The notes below the pieces were generated by a model, which had not been told where the DNA came from, made no database searches, and was given only the letters and a program-made list of their open reading frames with translations. A DNA stretch of 64,000 bases. It comes from JAWQFO01 sp033436665 (GTDB taxonomy: Bacteria > Pseudomonadota > Alphaproteobacteria > Rhodobacterales > Rhodobacteraceae). The translations under genes and the position numbers were made by a program. Where the stretch lies: contig NZ_JAWQFO010000004.1 in NCBI RefSeq assembly GCF_033436665.1, positions 334,649 through 398,648 of the forward strand. Direction: 5' to 3'. Of the stretch, positions 1 to 10,200 are shown piece after piece; position 1 is the stretch's first letter; every line of letters begins with the position of its first letter.

Positions 1-1768
1 CGCTGCCCAGTCGCGCCAGCAGTCCGTTGCCGTCGCGCGCCACTGCCTCGAGCTTCCAGGTCACGGTAAAGGTCACGTCCGCGGCCTGCAGCGCCCGCAC
101 TGCCGGGGTCAGCGACATTCCCATGACCTCGGGCGCGAAGGTGCGGTCGCGCGTGACGATCTCGACCCGCGCCCCGGTCGCCGCGATCCTTTCCGCCGCC
201 TGCAACGCGGCGTAGTCGCCCGCGTCATCATAGATCAGCACGTCCGATCCGGGCTGCGCATCGCCGGTCAGGATGTCCCAGGCCGAGACCACGAGCGCGT
301 TGCCCTCTTCCAGCACCTCGGTGAAAGGCAATCCGCCGGTCGCGACGATCACCACCTCCGGCGCGTCCTCGAGAACCGCCTCGGCATCGGCGAAACTGTT
401 GAACCGGAACCGCACCCCGAGGCGCGCGCACTCGGCCATGCGCCAGTCGATCAGCGACAGCATCTCGGCCCGGCGCGGGGTTTGCGCGGCGAGCCGCACC
501 TGCCCGCCGGGATCGGGCGCTGCCTCGTGGACCGTGACCGCGTGGCCCCGTTCCCCCGCGACCCGGGCCGCTTCGAGCCCCGCCGGCCCGGCTCCGACAA
601 TGACCACGCCGCGCTGCGTCTCGGCGCGCGCGATCGCGTGCGGCTGCTCGATCTCGCGGCCCGTCGAGGGATTGTGCAGGCAGAGCGCCGCGCCGCCCTG
701 GTAAATCCGGTCGAGGCAGTAGTTGGCCCCGACGCAGGGGCGGATGCGCTCTTCCTCGCCCCGCAGGATCTTGGCGACGATATGCGGGTCGGCAATATGA
801 GCGCGGGTCATGCCGACCATGTCGAGCTTGCCGGCCGCCACCGCGTGCCGCGCTGTTGCCACGTCCTGGATCTTCGCCGCGTGAAAGGTCGGAAACTGGG
901 TTTCCGCCCGGATGTCACCCGCGAAATCGAGATGCGGCGCGCTTTTCATGCCCTGCACCGGGATCACCCCGGTCAGCGCCGCATCGGTCTCGATGTGTCC
1001 TCTCGTGACATTCAAGAAATCCACCAGCCCGCTCGCCTTGAGGCGGCGCGAGATCTCCATGCCCTCGTCGCGGGTGATGCCGCCCGCCATCATTTCGTCG
1101 CCAGCGTAGCGGATGCCGACGATGAAGTCCGGCCCGACCCGGTCCCGTATGGCCTGTAGAACCTCGAAAGAGAACCGCATCCGGTTGTCGAGATCGCCAC
1201 CGTAGGGCCCGTCGAGATCGTTAGTGGGCGGCGACCAGAACGCATCCATCAGGTGCCCGTAGGATTCAAGCTCGATTCCGTCGAGGCCCGCGGCCTGCAT
1301 CCGTTCCGCGGCATCGGCGTAATCCGCGACGATCCGGGCAATGTCCCAATCCTCGATCAGCTTCGGGAATGCCCTGTGCGCCGGTTCGCGCAGGTAGCCC
1401 GGAGAGACCACGGGCAGCCAGTCTCCGACGTCCCAGCGCGTGCGACGACCAAGGTGCGTAAGCTGGATCATCACCGCCGCACCATGCTCATGGCATTCGT
1501 CAGCCAGCTGCCGCATTCAATCCACAACCTCGTCCTTCCAGGCGAGGATGTTGTTGAAGGCCGGCGGGCTGTCGCGCGCGACCGAGGCCGACCCCGCGGT
1601 CATCGTCAGCGCCACCCCGGCGCGCGCCCGTTCGACGTGGTAGGCGCGGTAGCGCGCCTTGGGCATCCCGTCCTCCGGATAGGCGGGCTCGTGGCTGGTG
1701 ATCATCAGCCGGTTCTTCAGGGTCAGGTGCTTGAGCTGAAAGGGCTGGAGCAGAGGATCGCTGGTCAT
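1..1768 (-). pseudogene. NADH:flavin oxidoreductase (amine demethylase type) broken by an in-frame TGA
   Basis: The protein belongs to the old-yellow-enzyme / trimethylamine dehydrogenase group: an N-terminal TIM barrel, an Fe-S region, then a Rossmann NAD(P)/FAD part (GAGPAG near 560). Relatives demethylate dimethylglycine or N-methylproline. The ATG at 1768 opens 83 codons ending ...KDEVVD, then TGA at 1517-1519. The same frame continues without another stop to the left edge and reads the family motif HEHGAAVMIQLTHLGRRT straight after the TGA. One base change (TGG to TGA, Trp to stop) would explain it. An ATG follows the TGA directly, so re-initiation could give a headless product. The Fe-S motif reads C-x5-C-x11-C (CVGANYC...), with Ala where TMADH has its second Cys. 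The gene runs off the window. Pseudogene, sequencing error and read-through are all possible. Confidence 0.8.
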
Positions 1769-1920
1769 CGGGTCACCCTGGCGTTGACCAGACGCAGTTT
1801 GCAGCCCGGATCGTCGGTGTCAATTTTCCAGACAGGTCCAACCGGGCGGTCCCGCAGACGACCGCCGCCATCCGGCGGGTTTCACGCGGCCAGCGGCGAT
1901 CCCGCAGGCCGCGTGGCTTT

Positions 1921-3291
1921 TCAGCCGCAGACGATGCGCACCGCCTTTGCCACGGCGTCGGCGATGATGTCGGCCTCGTCCCGCGTAAGACACAGCGGCG
2001 GCGCGATCCCCACGATGTCGCCCTGCGGCATCGCCCGGGCGATCACGCCGAGTTTCAGCATCTCGGTCACGACCTTGGCCCCGGTAGTGGCCGCGGGGTC
2101 GAACCATGTCCTCGGCTCGCGGTCCTGCACCAGGTCGACGGCCAGCATCAGCCCCTCGCCACGCACCTCGCCGACGTTGGGGTGATCGCCCAGCGCATCG
2201 GTCAGTGCCTGCTTGAGGTAGGCGCCGGTCTCTCCGGCGTTGGCAACCAGGTTCATCTCGTCGACCAGCGCGAGGTTGGCGACGCCGGCGGCCGCCCCGA
2301 TCGGATGGGCCGAGTAGGTCCAGCCGTGGCCCATGATACCGTGCGCGTCCGTGCCCTGCTCGAGCACCTTCCAGACCTTGTCCGAGACGATCGATCCCGA
2401 AAGCGGTGCGTAGGCCGAGGTCAGCCCCTTGGCGATGGTGATGATATCGGCCTCGAGCCCGTAGTGATCCGAACCGAACATGCTGCCCAGCCGTCCGAAG
2501 CCGGTCACGACCTCGTCCGCGATCAGCAGGATGTCGTGGCGTTTCAGCACCGCTTGGACCTTCTCCCAGTAACCGGCGGGCGGCGGCACGAGGCCGCCGG
2601 TGCCGAGGGCGGGTTCGCCGATGAAGGCGGCAATCGTATCCGCGCCCTCGCGCTCGATCAGTTTTTCCAGCTCGGCCGCGCAGTGGTCCGAGAACGCCTC
2701 TTCGGACAGCGACAGGTCCTCGCGCCGGTAATAACAGGGCGCCTCGGTGTGCAGCACGTTCTGCAAGGGCAGGTCGAACTTGGCGTGGAACAGCTGCAAC
2801 CCGGTCAGCGAACCGCTCATCAGGCCCGAGCCGTGGTAGCCGCGCCAGCGCGAGATGATCTTCTTCTTCTGCGGCAGGCCGCGGATGTTGTTGTAATACC
2901 AGACCATCTTGATGTTGGTCTCGTTCGCGTCCGAGCCGCCGAGGCCGAAATAGACTTTGGACATGTTGTCGGGCGCCCGGTCGAGGATCATCTTCGACAG
3001 CGTGATCGACGCCTCGGTGCCGTGGCCGACATAGGCGTGGTAGTAGGCCAATTCTTGCGCCTGTTTTGCGATAGCGTCGGTCACCTGCCTGCGCCCGTAT
3101 CCCACGTTGACGCAATAAAGCCCCGCGAAGGCGTCGAGCAGGCGGGTGCCATCGCGGTCGGTGATGTAGACGCCCTCGCCCCCGGTCACGATCCGCTGCG
3201 GCGCATCGCCCCGGGCGAACTGCGCGAGATGGGTCGAGGGGTGAAAGAAATTCTCGCGGTCCCAGGCGGCGAGTTGGTCGTTGGTCAGCAT
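1921..3291 (-). CDS. Class III (omega) aminotransferase, PLP-dependent; possible ectoine-pathway transaminase
   Basis: A 456-residue, full-length fold-type I aminotransferase of subgroup II. The PLP lysine is K288 in TIAKGLTSAY and the pyridine-nitrogen aspartate is D259 in ADEVVTGFGR. It moves an amino group between an omega-amine or diamine and an alpha-keto acid such as pyruvate. The gene is divergent from doeA-doeB across 205 bp. Ectoine breakdown ends in L-2,4-diaminobutyrate, which needs a transaminase (DoeD/Atf in other bacteria), so this enzyme may fill that step; the link is inferred from position only. The broken flavin oxidoreductase lies 152 bp downstream in the same direction and may share its transcript. 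Other omega-amines (taurine, putrescine, beta-alanine) remain possible substrates. Confidence 0.88.
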   Translation of the reverse strand: MLTNDQLAAWDRENFFHPSTHLAQFARGDAPQRIVTGGEGVYITDRDGTRLLDAFAGLYCVNVGYGRRQVTDAIAKQAQELAYYHAYVGHGTEASITLSKMILDRAPDNMSKVYFGLGGSDANETNIKMVWYYNNIRGLPQKKKIISRWRGYHGSGLMSGSLTGLQLFHAKFDLPLQNVLHTEAPCYYRREDLSLSEEAFSDHCAAELEKLIEREGADTIAAFIGEPALGTGGLVPPPAGYWEKVQAVLKRHDILLIADEVVTGFGRLGSMFGSDHYGLEADIITIAKGLTSAYAPLSGSIVSDKVWKVLEQGTDAHGIMGHGWTYSAHPIGAAAGVANLALVDEMNLVANAGETGAYLKQALTDALGDHPNVGEVRGEGLMLAVDLVQDREPRTWFDPAATTGAKVVTEMLKLGVIARAMPQGDIVGIAPPLCLTRDEADIIADAVAKAVRIVCG

Positions 3292-3496
3292 GTTTTTCGC
3301 ACTCCTCCGGTGGACTGGATCGAACGGTGTCCGGGCCTTCCTATCGAATGCGCGACGGAAGGTCAGCCCCTTGTCCGGCGACCGTCATTGCGCGCAGAGT
3401 GGCGGCGAGCCGGCCCGCCATCGACGCGGGCCGCGCCCGAGACCAGACCGACGGGGCCGTGCCGCAAGCGCGGCCCGCAAAATGAAGGACCGACCG

Positions 3497-4693
3497 ATGA
3501 GCACGCCGCCGCCCGCCTCTCCCCGCTTCGAGCGCTCCGAATACAAGGCGCGGCTGGCGCGCACCCGGGCCGAGATGGCCCAGCGCGGAATCGAGACGCT
3601 GATCGTGCACGACCCGTCGAACATGGCCTGGCTGACGGGTTATGACGGCTGGTCCTTCTACGTCATGCAATGTGTGATCGTCCCGCCCGAGGGCGAGCCG
3701 ATCTGGTACGGGCGCGGGCAGGACGCCAACGGTGCGCTGCGCACCTGCTGGATCTCGGAAGACAACATCATCGGCTACCCCGACCACTATGTGCAATCGA
3801 CCGAACGGCACCCGGTAGATTACCTCGTCGCCAAGCTTGCCGAGCGCGGGCTCGATGCGGGCATCGTCGGCGTGGAGATGGACAACTACTGGTACACCGC
3901 GCGCGGCCACGCGATCCTCGCGCAGATGCTCATCCACCCGCCAGTGGACGCCACCGGCCTCGTCAACTGGCAGCGCGCGATCAAGTCCCCGCGCGAGCTC
4001 GACTACATGCGCCGGGCCGGCAAGATCGTCGAGCGCATGCACGCGCGCATCTTCGAGAAATGCGAACCCGGCGTGCGCAAGTGCGATCTTGTGGCCGAGA
4101 TCTACGACGCCTCCCTGCGCTATGACGCGGACCTCGGCTTTGGCGGCGACTATGCCGCCATCGTGCCGTTGCTGCCCTCGGGGCCCGATGCCTCGGCGCC
4201 GCACCTGACCTGGGACGACCAGGTAATGAAGACCGGCGAAGGCACCTTCTTCGAGATCGCCGGCTGCTATCACCGCTACCACTGCCCGCTGTCGCGCACG
4301 ATCTACCTCGGCAAGCCGTCGCAGACCTTTCTCGACGCCGAGAAGGCGGTGCTCGAAGGGCTCGACGCGGGGCTCGAGATCGCGCGTCCCGGCAGCACCT
4401 GCGAGGATATTGCCAACGCCTTCCACGCGGTGCTGGCACGCTATGACATCGTCAAGGACAACCGCTGCGGCTACCCGATCGGCCTCTCCTACCCACCGGA
4501 CTGGGGCGAGCGCACCATGAGCCTGCGTCCGGGCGACCGGACGGTGCTGGAGCCGGGCATGACTTTCCACTTCATGACTGGCCTCTGGATGGACGACTGG
4601 GGGTTCGAAATCACCGAAAGCATCGTGATCACCGACAGCGGCGCACCGGAATGCCTGGCCGACGTGCCGCGCAAGCTGATGGTGAAGACCTGA
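3497..4693 (+). CDS. doeA: Ectoine hydrolase DoeA (M24 family)
   Basis: A 398-residue M24 creatinase/prolidase-fold protein: an N-terminal domain (about 1-170) and a C-terminal pita-bread hydrolase domain (about 175-390). DoeA/EutD opens the ectoine ring to N-acetyl-2,4-diaminobutyrate in the cytoplasm. Assignment rests on the overall match and on the directly following doeB, whose start overlaps the doeA stop by one base (TGATG). The ATG at 3497 has GAAGGA 7 bp upstream; an in-frame ATG at 3482 would add five residues. Upstream codons in the same frame back to 3281 look like random intergenic sequence. No ectoine transporter (uehABC/ehuABCD), eutABC or asnC/doeX gene lies in this window. Confidence 0.85.
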   Translation: MSTPPPASPRFERSEYKARLARTRAEMAQRGIETLIVHDPSNMAWLTGYDGWSFYVMQCVIVPPEGEPIWYGRGQDANGALRTCWISEDNIIGYPDHYVQSTERHPVDYLVAKLAERGLDAGIVGVEMDNYWYTARGHAILAQMLIHPPVDATGLVNWQRAIKSPRELDYMRRAGKIVERMHARIFEKCEPGVRKCDLVAEIYDASLRYDADLGFGGDYAAIVPLLPSGPDASAPHLTWDDQVMKTGEGTFFEIAGCYHRYHCPLSRTIYLGKPSQTFLDAEKAVLEGLDAGLEIARPGSTCEDIANAFHAVLARYDIVKDNRCGYPIGLSYPPDWGERTMSLRPGDRTVLEPGMTFHFMTGLWMDDWGFEITESIVITDSGAPECLADVPRKLMVKT

Positions 4694-5685
4694 TGGCGGC
4701 GAACCCGATCACCCCGACCGTACCGCTCGATACCGACGGCAAGTTCCACGGCTTCCTGCGCCTGCCGCATTCGCGCAACGAAAGCGCCTGGGGTGCCGTG
4801 ATGATCCCGATCTGCGTGATCCGCAACGGCGACGGGCCGACGGCGCTGCTGACCGGGGCCAATCACGGCGACGAGTATGAGGGGCCGGTGGCGTTGCAGT
4901 CGCTGGCCTGGGAGATCGCGCCAGAGGATGTCACCGGCCGCATCATCGTCGTGCCCTTCATGAACTACCCCGCCTTTCGCGCCGCGACGCGGGTGTCACC
5001 CATCGACAACGTGAACCTCAACCGCGCCTTTCCCGGCCGCCCGGACGGCACGGCGACCCAGAAGATCGCGAACTATTTCAACGACGTACTTATGCCGATG
5101 GCCGACGTGGTGCTCGACTTCCATTCGGGCGGCAAGACGCTCGACTTCCTGCCTTATGCCGCGGCGCATTACCTCGAGGACGAAGACCAGCAGGCCGCCT
5201 GCGAAGCGGCCGTCGCCGCCTTCAACGCGCCCTACACGATGATGATGCGCGAGATCGACAACGTCGGCATGTACGACACCGCGGTCGAGGCCGCCGGCAA
5301 GGTCTTCGTGACCACCGAAATCGGCGGCGGCGGCACCGCCACGGCGGCCTCGTCGCGCATCGCGATCCGCGGGGCGCGCAACGTTCTGATACATGCGGGA
5401 ATCCTGCGCGGAGAGCTGTCGAGCGGGCCGTCGCGCAAGCTCGACATGCCCGACGACGACTGCTTCCATTTTGCAACCACCGAGGGCCTGGTGGAACCGC
5501 TCGCCGATCTTGGCGAACCGCTGGCCAAGGGTCAGGTGCTGGCGCGGGTCTGGCCGGTGGATCGCACCGGCCTCATGCCACTGGAAGTCTTCGCCCAGCG
5601 CGACGGCGTGCTGGCAGCGCGGCATTTCCCGGGGCTGGTCCAGACCGGCGACTGCCTCGCGGTCCTTGCCGACGTCGCGGGCTGA
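4693..5685 (+). CDS. doeB: N-acetyl-2,4-diaminobutyrate deacetylase DoeB (AstE/aspartoacylase family)
   Basis: A 330-residue zinc carboxypeptidase-like deacylase. The zinc site reads GANHGDEYEG near 56-65 (His and Glu ligands) with a third ligand in LDFHSGG near 140. DoeB removes the acetyl group from the product of DoeA, giving L-2,4-diaminobutyrate. The C-terminal 80 residues form the beta-barrel domain usual in succinylglutamate desuccinylase relatives. Translation is probably coupled to doeA (1-base stop/start overlap). Its stop is separated by only 3 bases from the stop of the convergent radical SAM gene, so no terminator fits between them and the two transcripts must overlap or end inside each other. 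Confidence 0.85.
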   Translation: MAANPITPTVPLDTDGKFHGFLRLPHSRNESAWGAVMIPICVIRNGDGPTALLTGANHGDEYEGPVALQSLAWEIAPEDVTGRIIVVPFMNYPAFRAATRVSPIDNVNLNRAFPGRPDGTATQKIANYFNDVLMPMADVVLDFHSGGKTLDFLPYAAAHYLEDEDQQAACEAAVAAFNAPYTMMMREIDNVGMYDTAVEAAGKVFVTTEIGGGGTATAASSRIAIRGARNVLIHAGILRGELSSGPSRKLDMPDDDCFHFATTEGLVEPLADLGEPLAKGQVLARVWPVDRTGLMPLEVFAQRDGVLAARHFPGLVQTGDCLAVLADVAG

Positions 5686-5688
5686 GGG

Positions 5689-7269
5689 TCAGCCCGACAG
5701 TCGTTCGGGCATCCCCGTCTGACCTGCGTCCACGCGGCCAGACATGGCGTCGGCGCCCGGTCCGAGATCCGGCAGAAGGTCGGGATGCAGCCCGCCGCTT
5801 GCATCCGTGACCAGCGTCGGCTCGAAATGCCCGCGCAGGTGGCCCGGCAGGTCGATGAGCGGTGCGTAGAGCCGGCCCAGCGGCTGGGTGCGCGTGTCGA
5901 AGGTGCGCGGCTCGGCCTGCGCCCGACCGGGCAGCCACGTGAGGTTGTTGCGCCCGAACCCCGGCAGCGCCAGCCGCAGACCGTTGAACAGCAGGTTCGC
6001 CATCTGCGCATGCGACAGCGGTCGCCTGTAGCGCCGCCAGAACCGCGCCGAACGATGAAGAACACGGCCCCGCGCCCAGGACAGGTCGTTGATGCGCGCG
6101 ATGAACTCGGTGACCTGCGGCATCGGGTCGAGCGGACGGGTGACCATTGTCACGCCGTCCATGTCGCGCAGCCGCGCCCCCGGAAGCATCTGCCCGGCCT
6201 CGAGCGTGCGCCGGAACTCGGGCGTGCCCAGCAGCGGAATCGTCAGGCTCATGAAGGCGGGCATCGGCACGCGGTCATGACCGATGATGAAATCGAGCTG
6301 GTCCTGCATCTTCTCCAGAGGCTCGCTCGCGGGGTCGAACATCAGCCCGTAATGGTAGACGAGGCCCGCGTTCAGGCAGTCCTCGATCGCCGAGAGCTGT
6401 GGCACCGCGAGGTTCTGGCGCTTTCCGTACTTCGCCAGTTGCCCGGCGTCGAGGCTTTCCACGCCGCTGAACAGACCGACACAGCCCGCGGCCCGCGCCT
6501 CGGCGAGGTTGCGGCCCTTGGCGTAGAAGTCGTTGGTGACCAGCGCGATCCAACCCTTGAAGAGCCCCTCCTTCCAAAGTCTGCGCAGCAGGTCCAGACG
6601 GGCACGGTAATGCGGGCGGGCGCAGCCGTAGAAGTTGTTGTCGATGAACAGCACATAGCGCCCGCGCGGCTGCGCCCGGATCTGGTACTCGACATAGTCC
6701 AGAGAATAGCTTTGAAAGGGCCGCCCTTCCCCGGTCAGGGCACAGAACGAACAGCGGAAGTTGCAGTAGCGGCTGGTCTCGACGTAGTTGACCGGGCTCT
6801 TCCAGCCCAGAAGGTCGAAGCGCGGCAGCATCTCCGGCGCTTGCGCCCTGGTTCCGAACATATCGCCGGCAACCTCGCGCAACTCCTCGATGTCGCCGAG
6901 GCAGCAGATGTCGAAGATCTCGGCGCTCAGGCGCGGCAGGTTGCGCACGGCAGGCCCTCCGGCAACCACGGTCGCACGGGGATTGAGCACGCGGACGTGG
7001 GCGGTGATGTGGCGCATCCGGTCGAAGGCGGCGGTGACGCCGGTCAGCACCACCATGTCCGGCCAGGCCAGCTGGTCCAGCGCCTCGATCGGTCCCGAGT
7101 GAACCTCGGAGTAAAGCCGGATATCCACACGGTCACGATGAAAGGCCCCGGCAAGGAAGGCATGGCCCATGGCCTGCGGGAAGAAATTCGGGCGGCCGCC
7201 GTATTGCCGCATCTCGTCGAAATGGGCGACGACCACAAGCACGCGCGGCTTGCGAAAAGCTGATTTCAT
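5689..7269 (-). CDS. B12-binding-domain radical SAM protein, unknown substrate
   Basis: A 526-residue protein with an N-terminal cobalamin-binding Rossmann-like domain (about 8-140) and a radical SAM barrel (about 160-390). The 4Fe-4S cysteines are C169, C173 and C176 (CNFRCSFC, the CxxxCxxC signature). The canonical B12 motif DxHxxG is not obvious, so cobalamin binding is not proven. The last 130 residues match nothing I recognise. Family members methylate unactivated carbons or cyclise lipids and natural products; no substrate can be named. It starts 9 bp after the stop of the large cyclase with a good GAGGAA ribosome site, so the two are probably co-transcribed. Confidence 0.82.
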   Translation of the reverse strand: MKSAFRKPRVLVVVAHFDEMRQYGGRPNFFPQAMGHAFLAGAFHRDRVDIRLYSEVHSGPIEALDQLAWPDMVVLTGVTAAFDRMRHITAHVRVLNPRATVVAGGPAVRNLPRLSAEIFDICCLGDIEELREVAGDMFGTRAQAPEMLPRFDLLGWKSPVNYVETSRYCNFRCSFCALTGEGRPFQSYSLDYVEYQIRAQPRGRYVLFIDNNFYGCARPHYRARLDLLRRLWKEGLFKGWIALVTNDFYAKGRNLAEARAAGCVGLFSGVESLDAGQLAKYGKRQNLAVPQLSAIEDCLNAGLVYHYGLMFDPASEPLEKMQDQLDFIIGHDRVPMPAFMSLTIPLLGTPEFRRTLEAGQMLPGARLRDMDGVTMVTRPLDPMPQVTEFIARINDLSWARGRVLHRSARFWRRYRRPLSHAQMANLLFNGLRLALPGFGRNNLTWLPGRAQAEPRTFDTRTQPLGRLYAPLIDLPGHLRGHFEPTLVTDASGGLHPDLLPDLGPGADAMSGRVDAGQTGMPERLSG

Positions 7270-7278
7270 GAAAATTCC

Positions 7279-10200
7279 TCAACGAATACTTGCGAAAAAT
7301 CCTCCCCTGCCTGTCTGCGACGCGCGCAACGGCGCAAGATCCTGTGGCCTCGAAAGATAGCCGTCCAGGATCGCGCCGATCTCTTCCGAACCGGCATCGA
7401 GTCGTTCCTTGAGACCATCCTGCGCGGGAGAGGCGCGCGCGCCAGAGGACGAGAGCCGGTGCGCTGCGCATGCCGCTGCAATGCGCGACTTGAGGCGGGC
7501 ACCGGCGTCGAGGCTTTCGCGCCAGTGCCGCTGTGACTTGGCAGACTGTCCGGCCACGGCGGCAAGATCGCCCTGGCAGCGCAGCAGGTGCGGCCGGCCG
7601 ATGGGGTAGATGCGCGCGAAGGTGCTGAACTTGCGCATCAGCGGCCGCAGGATGTCGCGTGGCGGCTTCCCGTCCGATGCAGCGATCAGACGTGGATGCA
7701 GGCAGGCGTCGAACAGCGCCACGAGGGCAGGCAAGGTTCGCGATTTCATGCCGGGATGCAGATCGGGCAGGTGTTGGCGGGCGAGATCGAGCCAGCCCGC
7801 GCCGTCCTCCATCTTGTTCGCGCTGAACGCGGCGCGGGCCAGAAGCCCGGCCCCTTCGACGTAGTGGATCACCTCCAGCTTGGAAGGGTCGAGCCCCATC
7901 AGCGACCGCAGGCTTTCGAGCGTCGGATCGTCGGCATCCTGCGGCCCGAGGATCGCCTGGCCGCGCATCCGTCCCAGCACCGCGCAGGCCAGAACCTGCA
8001 TGTCGTCCCGGTCGCGGGCGATCTCCTCGAGCCGTGCGATGGTCGAAGCCCAGTAGGCAGTATCGCGGAAGGCCGGCGTCAGGCTCCAGGGCGAGCAGAT
8101 CAGCTCGTAGCTCGCGGCATGTTCGCACCAGAGCCTGCGGTCGTTGAGCGCCTCGGCGGTGGCGAAGCCGCTTTCGAAATTCGCCTGCGCGGCCTGCCAG
8201 TCGCCGATGGCGACCTGGTAGAGACCCGCGAACAGGCAGACCCGGCTGCTCGCGGTGGGATCGTCGACGACTTCGGCAATCGCGGCAGCGCGCCCGAGCA
8301 GGTGTTGTGCCGAGCGGCGCAGCGGTATGACACCGCAGATCGCCCCCAGCCCTGCGGTGTTGATCGCCAGCGACGGCGTCGAGACCCCGAGATCGCTGGC
8401 GAAATTCGAAGCGCAGAGCGCCGAATGCAGCAGCCGCCCCTTCTCGCCATTGAAGTAGTAGATCTGCATGAGCACTTCGTGAGCCTGCGCCGCCAGTTCG
8501 GCGCGGACCTCGTCCTTGCCGAAGGTGCGCTCTCCGCGCCGTGCCGGAGGCGGGATCGGCCCGCTGTGCCGCCGGCCGCCGAGGTGGCGCACCATTTCGC
8601 GCCCGAGCGCGCCCAGCACCGCCGCGCGACTGCGGGGCAGCGGCAACCCGAGACGCGCGAGGCCGGCGCGGTAGGCGGTCTCGGCTTCGCTCATCTGCGC
8701 ATGTCCCGAGTGCGCCCGTCCCAGCATCAGGTGGCAGCGTGCGTCCCGGATCGCGTCATCGTCCGTTCCTGCGCGCTCGCGGGTCTCGAAATACTCGTGC
8801 AGCAGCGCAATGGCCGCCGGGTTGTCGAACTGGCGCAGCCGCAGGGTCGCCACCCGCTCGAGATAGGTAAGCACCTTTCCGCTATCTCCCGCGGCGCGCC
8901 AGTGGCTCAGAAGCTGCGGCAGCGCCTCGACATCCTCTGCCGTGGTCTCGGCCTCCAGTCCGCGCGCGACGGCGGCGTGGGTTTCGGCCTTCTGGTCCGA
9001 GAGCATGCCGTCGTAGACGAGGTCGCGGATGATCTGGTGCCGGAAGGACATCTCGGCCGAACCGCCGCCGCGACCGGGCTTGAAGAGGCGCACGGCCACG
9101 ATCCTGTCGATCGCCGCCGCAACGTCGATGCCGGCGGTCCTCAGCGGGCCGAGCCGGGCGAGACGGTCGCGCCGGAACCGCAGGCCGAACACGCTTGCCG
9201 TCTTGAGCACCCGCTGGTCGTCGGGCGTCAGCGCATCGACGCGCCCGAGGATCGTGGCCTCGAGTAGGTGCGGCAGCTCGACCGGCTTGTCTTCACCGGA
9301 CGGGTCGAGCGCGCCCTTCCCGGGACGGCTTGTCACCAGATGGCACAATTCCTCGACGAAAAGCGGCACCCCGTCGCTGGTCTGGACAATGAAGCTGGCC
9401 AGCCGGTCCGGGATCTCGGCCTCGCCCAGCTGGCGCTGCGCCAGCGTCACGACATCAGCCTCCTCCAGGCGCCGCAGCGGCATGTCGCGCAGGTCGGACG
9501 CCTCGGCCAGCGCATCGGCCACGGCGGCGCGGGTACGCGAGGTCAGCAGCACCATCGCCGGGGGGGCCGCGCGCAGCACATCGCCCAGCAGGGCGCGCGA
9601 GTTTTCGTCGAGCCAATGCGTATCCTCGATCACGATCACCTTCAGATCGCGCCCGAGGTGGAACAGCAGGATCTCGGCCAGCATGCGGCGCAGGTTCTCG
9701 GCGCGCACGTTGCTCGCCATGCTCGCGGTGACACGGGTTTCCGGCAGGCCGACATCGATAACGTCGTTGAGCAGCGGCGCGTAGGTGGTGTCGCCGAGCG
9801 CGGTCTGGAGCCTCTGCATGAGTGCGGGCAGCGCCTCGCCGGCGCGCAGGTCGCTTTCGGAAAGGCCGAGACAGCGCCGAAGGATCCTGCGCCATGCGAG
9901 ATACGGCGTCTGGCGGTCGAGCGCATCGGTGTGCCCGGTCGCGGCGCCGTCGCCGACGGCGTCCAGCGCCCCGAGAAAACTGCCAACCAGAGTGGACTTG
10001 CCGATGCCCGCCTCGCCATGCACGAGGACAACCTCGAGCCGGTCGCGGCTGCGCCTTGCGCAGGCCGCAAGCGCGCTCAGTTCCGCGTCGCGCCCGACGA
10101 TCAGGCTTTGTACAGGATCGAGCTCGGCCGGTGTGCCTTCGGCAGGCGAATAGGCCTTCACGCTGCGGCGGATTCCCGACAGCTGCAACGACCACGGACC

